A stretch of 64,000 nucleotides of DNA, from positions 3,791,501 through 3,855,500 of the forward strand of contig CM059558.1 in assembly GCA_030386875.1 (NCBI GenBank). The letters run 5' to 3'. The position numbers and the translations under genes are program-made. Shown one piece after another: positions 1 to 12,400 of this stretch. How positions within the stretch are numbered: position 1 is the first letter of the stretch; each line of letters opens with the position of its first letter. Below the pieces are notes generated by a model. It saw only the letters and a list, made by a program, of their open reading frames with translations, did no database searches and was not told where the DNA came from. Source of the DNA: Morinoia aosen. Taxonomy: Eukaryota > Arthropoda > Malacostraca > Amphipoda > Talitridae.

Positions 1-391
1 TGTCACTGTTCTGCTAACGTTTTACTCATGACACTAACCAACCCTCTTGTCGTATCCATATTTTCTGCCTTACTTAATTCTCAGCTGATTTATTAACTTA
101 CTCTTTACATAATTAGCCGTTACTTTAATTTACTCGTTTCGCCGCTTCATGCTTCCAAAAAATTTACTCTAAAACATGTATAATTGAAATCAAATTCTTA
201 AAACTTCAAATTTTGATGAAAACAATGATTAATGTGCTAAGTGTAACTCGTTTATAGGCAGCAAAGCTTTATTTCTATTAAAAGTTTGATTTATTTAGTG
301 ACTGCAATTATTATCATCGCTAATGAGATAGAGGCAAGAATTGAATTGGTCGGAAGTTTTCCAACAGTTCTCATCTGCGCCAGCATGCGTC

Positions 392-475
392 TTAGAAGAG
401 CCCTATGAAGAAGCCGATGGCGCGTTTCGATGGTTGACGTTTCAGGGAGACTTCGAACGTCAATTTTATTGGGAG
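392..475 (-). CDS. Probable terminal exon of the six-exon gene
   Basis: The acceptor is cttttttcag. A phase-0 frame of 27 residues (beginning LPIKLTFEVSLKRQPSK) ends at TAA 394-392. The phase agrees with the preceding exon. The segment is short, so this is the least certain exon of the six. Confidence 0.4.
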   Translation of the reverse strand, partial: LPIKLTFEVSLKRQPSKRAIGFFIGLF

Positions 476-3400
476 CTGAAAAAAGAGCAACATTAATATT
501 TTTGTAGGCGTTTTATGCATTGTCCTAACAAAATGCATTGTAACAACGATCTAGAAAAAGAAGGAAGCTATTAAGTTCACTATCGTTTAGGCCAATGACG
601 CATTACGACTTTGTGAGGGTGAAAGAGCCAGGAAGAGCCCAAACATTAAGAGGAGAACTTCTGCGAACGAGTAAGAATTACAGAGATAAGCAGTGATATA
701 TCTCAAGTATGAGCATTAGCAATGCCAATTAAGAATATTAACCAGCCATGTTCCACTGTTGGAAAACATGAAAAACGCAACCTATTACGCAAATCACGTA
801 AATGCTAACTCAGTCCATAATACTCACAGTAGCTATATAATTCAACAAGTACATGTTCCAAGTTTCACTTTCTCCGGTTTCGGTGTTGCTCCCAGTGATG
901 TTCATGTAGAGTCCTCCATCATCGAAGTCATTGTCGTAGAAAAAGAAACCAAAGTGAGAACTCATAAGTAGAGACTCTTCACCTTCGAACGTAACTGTGC
1001 ATTCATCAGGAAGCCCACTTGGGTACTCTTTGCATCCAAATCCCGGGTGTGAGAATATCAACATCTTGTAAAATGCGCTTGTATTAGGCACTTGCACCGT
1101 GTTGCCGCATTCTTCAACTAGAAAAAGAAAAGGAAGTGTCAGGAGAAGGAAAAATGTGATTTACTCCTCCTCTTCATGGTCTTAATATTAGCGCCAGCTT
1201 ATACTCTACAGTTTACAAGTGAAGTGAAATTTTTGTAATCGTCGAGGAATTTGGGCCAAAAGTCATAAAAAGCATATAACTCATGTTTATTGGATATTTG
1301 AAACCGATTTATTGTTTAAGGAGATCGTCCCAGGCCCATGTCGCTCCGATGGTCATTTTTCATGTTTTTGTTGGAAAAGGACCCTTAGGTGGTGGACTAT
1401 TCGGTCCTAAAATTTTATGGCACTACGGACAATAGATCCCCCCCCAAGGGAGGGTTAGGGGACCAAAATCTTCAATTTTCGAGCCCATTTAAACCCCATT
1501 TAAAAAGACAACAAAACCAGGAAATGGAAAATTTGGCTATTTGATATTGTTAGAAATGTTTCAAGGATTCTACAACTGTCTTTGTTTTTGTTCTAGCATC
1601 AAAACTGAATGAGGAGATACATCTTGAAATATCAATACCAGTGATATATCAATACCTAAAAACCAATATGTCAAATTTTTCCAAAACCTAAGGCCTAAAC
1701 TAAAAAATAGAATAGAAGAAATTGTGTTTCTTCTCCAAAGTTACACATATTAGTCGAATTTCATAAGAATCAGCCTGAAAATAAAAAAAAATCATAATTA
1801 AAAAAAATACTTTTTTGCTATATTTTTTTATGGAAATCACAATTCGCAGTGTGAATATGAAGTTATGTATGGAAATTATCGAAATAAAAATGAAAACAGC
1901 ATTTAATTACATAAATTTTCCATTATATTACACTTCAACAAAAAATTTGTTTATGGCTTACACTGGACACCTCTAACTTTCAACATTTAAAATGGGACTC
2001 CTCATTGAGTTTTGATGCTAGAACGAAACCAAAGACAGTTTTAGAATCCTTGGAACATTTCTAACAAACTCAAAGGAGATTTTTTTCAAATTCAAATTTT
2101 TCGAAAAAATATATAGCTCTAAACCCAAAAAATTATTGTGTGGTTTAGAAATTTTAAAAAATTGAAAAAATTGTAAAAAATTTGAATTTGAAAAAAAAAC
2201 ATTCGGGTTTGTTAGAAATGTTCCAAGGATTCTAAAACTGTATTTGGTTTTGTTCTAGCATTAAAACTCGATGACGAGTCCCATTTTGAAATATCCATAA
2301 AAAAATACCAAAAAACTAATTTTTCGTAAAAAAACTAAGGCCTAAATCGAAAAAGCGACACGAGTAAAAAAGGTTTACTTTCACAGAATACATATACTGG
2401 CCAATTTTCAAACGAATCGGACGAAAAAAGTTGAAAAAGTGAGACGATCTCCTTAATGCTAATGCAAGTTCATTGACATCGAGGAATTCCACTTTCGCTG
2501 GCTGAAGATATCACGACATACATCAGAAGTTAAAACAACTTCTCTCTGTGACCTACACTCCTTGACTCCTGCCAAGCGCCACACTGAGGATAGTGTTGCA
2601 GAACGCTGCATTTTGTTGGTCATTTAATTGTTTTTAGTGTGTCCTTTCTCTTGTTGCCTTCAAAGTCAACGCTAAGCTACCTTCATAATTTTGTTAGACG
2701 TCCTGTGAATACGTTTAAATGAATAAGGAAAGGCACGAGCAAATTATATTGAGCAAAATATAATTTCTCTGTGATTACCTAAATCACAAAAGTGTATGAT
2801 GAGTGCAGTAACCACAAATGTTTCAATTCCTTTCGATTTCTCCTTATTTAAAACATTGAAATGGGAATGCAAACAAAATTTATCGATCGTAAAAATCACC
2901 GTGATTGCAGTATTGGATTTATACGTAAAAAACAGTAAAATCTGGATCACAAATACTCTCATCATATGAGCTCTTTCAGTTGCTATCAGAAAAAAATTGA
3001 AAATTAGATGCGAAAAATTATTAATAACAATTATAACCGTCGTGCATTTATGAATGAATTTATGCCTGCAATTTGTTCTCAATTTATGCCTGCAATTTGT
3101 TCTGTCAGTTACCAACTAAACTTGTTGCACATTGGAAGCGCAAAGATTAGATGAGCGCCTCTGTAGCATGGATATCACTGCCGTACGGGTGTAAGCATGA
3201 TATCTCAATCACTGATTTTTTGTATCACATTTTATTTAGTGTAAAATTTAAAATAAAATTAAAAATTAAAAAAAGTTACAAGTTAAAGATATTTCAACCA
3301 CTGATTTTTAAATGTCACATTAATTCCTTCAGTGGTGAATTTTGCAACAATCAAAAATTAGAACTTCAAGACGTAATGAAACTTGTGCTACAGACAAGTT

Positions 3401-6400
3401 GATCGCATGTTCTGATTTGTTCTGGTAAAGAAAAAACGGTCTTCGTTTAAGCTACCGACATACATAATCCATCATCATTCCACGCACTCATTCACGACAG
3501 GATGCGTACAGTAGTAGTTCTATGAGCACGCGACGTCTATTATTATTTCCATTGTAATTTAATAATATTATTATTATTTTTAGTTAATTATTACAATGAG
3601 CAACACTACGGATTTTGCTCGTGGCTCAGATTTAAATTCATAAAAAACACACTGAAGTTATTCAGAGTTCAGGTGCATGCCTGACTGGATTTTATTCTGC
3701 TAAAGATATGTGTGGAAAAAAGTGTCATTTAATTTACTACATAAACTTTTATTAAAATTTAGGCATGCAGCGTAACGTGTAGATTTGCATGGGGAACAAA
3801 GATTTCAGATATAGTTTGAGTGAGCATTCTTTCATGAACTATTGTTTTCATTCACTGAAGTGCTTAAGTCGTTTGGATGAAAAACATCGGTTTTATCCTG
3901 AACTTAAATAGCGAAAGCAAGTCAAGCTACTTTTAGATGTAGATATTCCATTACAAAATACGCTACAAATACTATATCAGATGCTGCATTTATCGGGAAT
4001 TCGGAGAAACTTCCTGATCTTTTGTTTTGAGGACAATGTCATTCGATGGAAAAAATTGTTTCTTTAATAATTTCAGGGATATGGAAATGTCAATGGAAAT
4101 ATTCTTAGGCAAGTGCATTGAACGATGAATCCTTTTTTTTATCGGAATAATAATCATATAAGATGATCAAGTCAAATATTTCCTACTATGTGCTCATGTG
4201 TACTATTGTAAAATTTAGCATCGAATCTCGAGTGATCTAATTAAATGATCAGTCTAGTGCATAACTAGAAGAAGTAAATTAGGTTACACTTATTGTACAC
4301 CTCAGAATAGCGTTGGTGGTAGGATGCCCTAGAAGTCGTTGAACTTATTCGGGCCCTCAGGGCCCACTATACTCAAGCGTGACCTTTGTACTAGACTTAA
4401 GAAACCATCTACTACTGTATCGCTTGTGGTAAATAAATTGCTTAAATTGCTTGTTACTGAGCGGAGAAAAGCAGAGCAGTGACTGGGGGAAAACAGGTGA
4501 TGTTTTTTATGTTTTTGTACTGCAAATTATTTTCGATTTTTGATTAAATAGTTTTTTTTAAAGAAATTTACATGATTTTTGCATGGCATGCAAATGGATT
4601 GCAATGCAGCTAGAAGGTTTGATACAGTTACTTATAATAATGCACAATAAAACATGAAAATAGTTTTAGATAATAAGTAGCACGTTTAATCTAACTAGCG
4701 TTGAATTTTTTAAAAACTTTGAAAAGTAATTGATGTCCAAACATTAGATACTCCACATTGACAACAGTTCATTGAAAACCATCAAAAGTATGACTATTTT
4801 GTAAGTGAATGAAATGAAAATGCAAGTTAAAGTGAAGCCTATGAATTTCAAGTCATCGTAGTAACTACTTCCTCGTTAAGTTTAATTTTTTTTTCATTCA
4901 CCACAGGTGATACCGAGGTAGAATGCTTCTTAAGTCTAGTACAATGGTCAAATTTGAGTACAGCTACCTGTGGGCCCGAACAAGTTCAGCGACTTCTAGG
5001 GCATCCTACCATACTTCTAGGGCATCCTACCAAAATTATGTCCTTCCGAAAGGATTGCTGCATTACTTACAAAAGTACACGATTGGGCTCGCGAAGTCGT
5101 ATGACATAGTGGAGACAGCAATTTCCAGACCGTAAGCTCCTTTATTGAAGCAGGAGTTGAAGTCCGGAAACACGGAGAAGGTTTTCATGATGTCTCCGTT
5201 TTCGCGGAAAACGAAATTATTGAATCTATTATTGACCATTTCACCTGCAAAAATGGGCAGATATAAACGACAATACACCTGTTAGGTCTAGCCAAAATGT
5301 GCTCCTAGGAACTAAATCCCTATTATTCATTTTCCTGTGTGGTACAGAGCACAAAATAAAATACATAAATTTAATCGAACAATGTAACGTGGGCACTTTA
5401 TTCTACGAGTTATAACAGAAATAAGACGGATCTACAGCGTTACTGGTCTCCGGCAAATGTATTATGAGTTACCTGTGAAAACAAACCGAGTCTTCAGCAA
5501 AAATAAGTCGAGTCTCAATCAAATCCAAAATACATCTGCGCTTAAAGAAAAAGGAAATGAAATGAAGAAATATTGTAAATTGCAAGAATTAGCAATTAAA
5601 ATATATTCCAGACACCAGCTGCTGCGCTGGCAGGTTACGAAAGCCACAAGTAGGGTTCTATTCCGTCAATTAAAATGTGTTTTTTTCGAAAACCTTACTT
5701 TTTTATTTCATTGATGTTTTTTTCTAGAATGTACGTTCTTAGAATGATTCACTAACTACCAATATAACTTTTTCACTGACAGCGCACCAACTACAAAGTA
5801 CGCAATGATGATTTAGAGATAATATTTAGTAGTGAACAAATGATTAAACGTTGGCTTAAAATTTCATGGACCTGAAAATTACAGCACCATTTAGGTCTTT
5901 CACTAGTGGTGTTTGTTATCGTTTTGGACAACAACAGGCGCAAAATTAACAGATTCCCTGTTGACAATTCCCGTTGAAAAAGAGTCGGAACTGCGCATTG
6001 AAGGTTCAAGCAATGTAGACATGGTGTCTCCTAGTCACTATCACAGCTTGGGTGATGGAGCGCTGGGCTATTCCAGGCTAGTTCTGATGCAATAATCGTC
6101 CCAAACCCTCAGAATTTCTTTTGGTACTGGTTTGATCAATGATATTTTTACTCTTTGGGCTAATCCGTTTGAATTTATCAAGACGTAACGCTAATAGCCA
6201 TTTCAAGTGTGAGGGGTAATTCCGACTTTTGTATTTTTAGAAATTCAGGCAAGTTACTTTAAATATGAATGAATGTAATCATGCTATTAATGTTATTATC
6301 CAAGAAGCCAGCAGTCCATGTCTGTATTGAAGTTTCTTTTGATAATTAAATTCTGCCTGCAATTAAATCCTACAAGGTTCATGGTGCGCATTTTTTCTCC

Positions 6401-9400
6401 AAAAAACGTATTTAACTACAGCCAAGTTATAAAGAAATGAAGTCTAATCCACCGCATCCAATTGCACCTCCTCCTTCCCACACAAGTATTGTTCTGTGCT
6501 TAGTCGTTGTGCTACCGTCATATATTCTGACTTATTTTCCTCATCTAACTCATTTGAAAGCAAACAGTGTAATTTGGGCTGATAAGAACTTCATCGAAAC
6601 GACACGCTAAGTTTTAGGTGTAGAATCTAATAACTGAACACAAAAAAGTTGCAGACACCCACCTTCAAACTCTTCCGTTTTACTAAAGAACGGTTGATCT
6701 TCGGTCTCTACGAAGGCGGAGAGCATATACACCCTGTAGGGATTGGTAACGCCGTCCTCGATGACTTTATACGGAGCTTCATCTAAAACAAAAGAGTTTC
6801 ACTTCATTTTACTAGCTTAATAAAAAAATAATACCATAGCATAGAAACATATTCAGACCAAAAGTATAACTACAGAAAAATCTGAAAAATGAATTTGTTA
6901 CAGACTTTTGATATATAAAGACAATTGAAAAATTTTAAACCTCCTTTCATAAAAAGTCGTTGTGAGCTTCTAACTGTCCATTCGTTAGCGTTCAGAAATA
7001 CTGTATAGCATTTCATTGTTAAATTCTAATGTCCTTACATTGTTTCATGACGTACCAACGATTTTATGATTAGAGTTCAAGTCGAATTTGAAATAATGAA
7101 GTTTAATCATGGGTAAACCATCATTGCATTGATAACGCTAAATGATCGTGAGGTTCTCCAATGAAGCCAAAAAAAGCAGTTTCAGTTTTGTACCGTGCTT
7201 TCAATTGAACAGTTATTCCAATTTTGCTTCGTGATATTACCAATTTTGCTAATCTTATCATTTTTACAAACATAGACCACAATTTATTTATCTCTGCTAA
7301 ATTTGTTGGACACGCTACCAAGTCACTAAGTCACAGCCCATGTGAGATTTAACCGTTTCATTTAAAGAGAAAATTTCGACAAAGTTTTCGTTAAAGCGTT
7401 CTTTATTCTGTAAATTATAAAAATTTAAAAAATTCTCAACTATTTTAAGTGTGTAATTCAAATTAACAGCTCTAAAAGTTACTATCATACAGTGTGTTGA
7501 GCATTATATATGTTGTGTGTTGAGTATTTCAAATATGAGTGTAATTTTATCGTGAATTTCATTAGCAGTTAAATTATTTTTTCATTTAAGAGACGTCATG
7601 TTGGTCCTTTGTCCACTCTCGTTTTCAACCACAACACCCTATCCCAATGGTGGGATCGAAAAAGGATGACAAAAATTATGGTTTTCATATATCGTTTCAA
7701 ATTACAAACCAAAACTCAATCTTCAATTTGAGGATAATCTCTGCATACTATTAATTGTTTGTAATGTTCAAATAATTAAATAACATGCACGGCACCGCTT
7801 TGACATTTCATTTCAGACAGCTGACAGGAAACATTAATAAAACACAATAACCCGAAAATAGCGCGAAACTACGGCGCTGCTGAAACTTGGGCTACAAACG
7901 AGGGAAGCGCCACCCCAATGATTGGGGTAAATTGATGTATTGAAGGTAGGAGACCCACATGATGACAGCCATGACAACCACGCATGATAATGATATTACC
8001 CGGAAATTTGCCGGGAAAAGGGAGAGGTAACAACGTGCTCGAGTTAAACCAACCTGAGAACGATGCAACAGCGCAATAGCGAATGTTCATGAAGGTTCTA
8101 GAACTAAGCGACACAAGGGATTATGAGCCGAGGTCAACGGAAAACCGGGGTCTTTTTGAATTGAACATTCGAGTGAGGGTACAACACAGCGTCGTCCAGC
8201 GGGTGAGGCCGGCGGGATGGTGCGTCGTGTTAGCAGCCACTGAACATCCGGTACCGAGTTCTATTCAACAACAACACCAGCAGCGCATAATATACGCAAG
8301 CGTATCAATGGGACTCGAAGCAAGCGTACCGCAGCGCATGCAAAAGTTTTTTCGTCCTTGAGTTGAAAATGTTATTTCTTATTTGCTTACGTATAGAGAA
8401 CAAGAAAAAATATTTTCGGTTTTCGGCCCTATAATCCTCCCGAGAAGCCAATAACCACTGCAGCTGTCCCATGCTACTTTCTCTGTCCTTGAGAATTATT
8501 TGAGAAACTCTGTACCCTCTATGACCATTTTTATTTGCGGATCAATAAAGACACCGGCTTCAACTTTTGCTGCAGACAGCTTAAGGAAGAAATCTTGGAG
8601 GTACTGGAAAGCTGGGGATTCCTTAGCTAAAGCTTTGACGAATTGTTTCTCTCGGTCCAGTTTTAAGTGGAGAGGAAAACCAGTACATCGCTGGGATCCA
8701 ACAGTGGCTCCCATTTGACGTTGTTATTCCCCATACTAAACTTGGTTCACTGCGACCAGTCCTCCTTGAGGTAGTGTACAATGGTATCCCTGCTGTCCCA
8801 AAGGCAAAGATAGCAAGGATACTTGGTAAAGCTGCTTTGGAGACCCATTAGGAAAGCCACCATTTTGAAGTCTTCTATAACCTCCCCACGGTACTCTTCA
8901 TATTTCAAGGCATCTAACAAGATTTTGCAACTCATGTATTCATTTCTCTTTTAGCTGGACACAGTGAGTGAGGGAGAGATGATTACACATTCCCGTTATG
9001 ACGCAGCACTGCTTTGAGGCTTCTGCACGAGCTGTCGATAAAGACCCGCCACTGTTTTGGGCTAAGGGTAATTTCGATTGCCTCAAACAGACCGGTCGCG
9101 TTGTGGCAAAAGCAATGTTCATCTTGACGAGTGAAAAAAGACTGAAGAAAGATGGTGACACTCTTTCTGACCTGATATACGCACACACTCCTCTAGCAAA
9201 TTCCACTACTTGAGTCTCGACAACAAAAGCCCGCCATTTGACTTCGCGAGGCTAAGATCTCTGATCAGGTCATTGATGGCTTTTGGGCTAGGGTAGTACG
9301 TATTTCTCTCATCAGTGGCTTCCCTGAACTCTAGATCAGTGCCTTCATGTTCTTCTGAACTACTTTCCTTTTGTAAACACTGCTGCTCTCACTTGGGGGG

Positions 9401-12400
9401 AGTGGGTACGAGGAGCTTAGACAGAAGTTTAATATTTATGTGAGCAGGCGCATTTTTGCCTGCTAGAGGTTTAGGGTGGGTGTAGCATACAGAAAAAGCA
9501 ATTGCTTATTAAGTGATCAGTTAGTTCGCTCCAAATTCGGGGGATTGCAATTCTCCTAGCTATGTTTTCCTCTGTGTACCAATCTGTAAAAATAGAATGA
9601 AAACAGGTAAAAAACTTTTACAACCTCTGGATGCCATTCTTGATGGATGCAGATAGTAATGACTGATGAAGATCGACTTGTTTACACAGTGACGGCTAGA
9701 AATAAACTGACCTGTTGAGCGCCCGTTCCCAGCATTTATACTGCCATATATATTCCAAGAATGTTCTAGAAGTTTAAGAAACGTTTGGAAGTCATCTAGA
9801 GAGTCATCTAAAGAGCTAGAAGTCATCAAGAGAGCTATTTTTTTTAAAACAAATTAGTGTAGAATCTATCTGGATTGCTGGGGATAATTGAAATTAACCT
9901 ATTATAATAGGTTAGTTTCAAAACATCGCTGACCAGTTTAGAAAAATAAAGTTCAAACAGAATAATCATCATATTTAACGGTTTTTGATGAAAAGAAATA
10001 AACAATAACGTTTATCTACCAAATACAGAAAAAGTCTAGAATTTGGTTATATTGTGAGATCAAGAACTGTGCGGTAGTCATTATTATCCCATGTTGAGCG
10101 TTCTGCAAAGTACATAAAACACTCCCTGTTTCTACTATCATCTGTCTTTAATTTTCTCTTGCTGTGCACCTTTCACCTTTCATTTTTTCTGCTTTCTTTC
10201 CTTACTATCAAGGGCGTTTAAATACCTCCACACGTGGACGTTTAAGCGTTAGTTTAAACACGTCTCTTCAGAAAGCAATTGAAGCAGTGTGAACATGTAC
10301 AAGTCTTTTACCTCAAGTAAAGTTGCACGATGCATAGCTTTCTTGAATATTGAAGACCTTAATTCTTAAATTCATTCAATTTATTACAATAATGGGATGA
10401 AAAATGAGCCTCACTCATGGGTGCCTCGACAGGCTCCTCATCCAAATAGTCCGCCCGCACGTAGACGGCCACGTCGCCAGTCTGACGCGTGAGGAAATGT
10501 GCCCTGAGTTGGTAACCAGTGCAGTCTCCCTCAAATGTAAATGCTTCCAAGCCTGCAATAAATTATGCAATTATAATAAAGACCCAAATGTCAAGCTTTT
10601 AAGTTACCTGCCTGGAATTTACATAATAAGATGTGTTAATTACATAATTAGATGTAAATTTACATAATAAGATGTGTGTGCAATGAAACTTGCATCCATT
10701 TTTAATTTTTTTTTGTGTAATAATTATTGATTCACTGTACCTGTGTCCCCATACATACCCAGAACGTTTAAAGCGATTGTGTAATGCGATGAAAAAGTAC
10801 TTCGTAGATAATTTTTAATTTAGATCTTAAAACATTTGGTCCATTGCACTTATTTTTGACTCTCACAAATATTAGCCAATGAACTATAGGGATCGACTAT
10901 GAGTGGTTTCTTCTATCACATGACGTGCGCAGCTCAAAATATGCTAATCGTCCCGAAAGTTTCGAAAAAAACTGATTTGATCTTTAGGAGTCTGAATAAT
11001 TTTTTCATCGAAGAAGCGTAACTCGACCACCATTTATAGACAATCTCTGCCCTCAGGTTGTCACCGACATCAAGAAGAGAGAGAAAAGTTACTCGGTAGT
11101 GAACATAATATACGAAGTTGGGTTACTGTGACGTGTATGTGGGGAATTTTATTCTTGAGCACGGACTAGAAGGTAGGCATGTCGATGTTTGGATCAACTG
11201 GAAAGATCAGTGGCGGATTTTGAAGCTACGATGCCGCTGAGTGAGGTCTTGTTTGACGATTTCTCAGCGATTTAAGACCAGTCCGCTGCCTGATCTCTCT
11301 CCTAAGTTTTTGTTCGTTTGCCTACAGTTCGTTGTGGAACCCTGCGCTGCAATATTGCATGCAATGATGAACTGTGACCTGACTACTGCAATCTGGCTTG
11401 GTTTCAGTTGTTATCATTTCCATAATTGGTACCTATAGCTCTGGAGCTAATCCCGCCTGCTTGCTGTAAGGATGTCTGTAAGCTATGAATAATATATTCA
11501 GAGACTATGAAAATTTCAATCGTATGAGAAATCTTTTTGAAATGAATATGCTTTTTATGTAAATTCGCTTATATTGCTGTAATAATTATTGTATAGAATC
11601 TTGTTCGAACCACTTTTAGCTAAATAATGACAAGAAATGAGGTACCTTAAACCCATGTTATAATTCAGCATTTCAAAATACTTCTGAAAAGTGAAAAACT
11701 AACGTGTTTTAATCAAATATAATAGTTTGTGTAGAGCAATTTAGAGTCAGCGACAAGAAAAAAATTAACTTTTTAGTCCACTCAAGTTTAACTGCCAGGC
11801 TTACTCCAAATTATTTTTGAAAATTCTTTTCGAAGTAGTTTTATTGGATTCATCTGAGTTATAAGTCGGGACATAAATTTGAACAAAAACAGATAAACAG
11901 GTTGTGGTTTGAAGCCGTGATCAATTTCTCTTATTTGTGAAAGTTTCTTGAAATAAAATTCAGACCTCAAGCATGTAAAAGAACTTACATAATTTCGTTA
12001 CCTAAATTTTGCGCTAACCTAGTTTGTTTTATCTGTCTATAAAAAATTGCGCTAGTTTCCCTAAACTAACAAATAAAAGATTTTCTTAATAAATTTCATA
12101 TATGATCTGAAACTATGAAAAGTTGTGTTTCGAGGACCTGATGAACATGAGGCGGCTTTCTTGTCATTTGCCAGAGAAATTTATCACTTGTCTACTTTAT
12201 GTTAACGTCGACTAAAATTCATTAATCTCAATTTTGAATCATAAGTGAAAATGGGGCTTAGAAAATTTCATTAGTTGAATACATGGCTTGGGGTGAAATG
12301 TATTTAAATTCGATATGTATTTCGGGAATCTGAACAAAGTACAAAATGAAAGAAAATTGTGTCATGTATTTTGTAAAAAATATTTCCAATAATTCAAGAG

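Noticed and set aside
7869..8361. Opposing 81- and 92-codon frames
   Set aside because: No motif, splice support or partner; they overlap on opposite strands.
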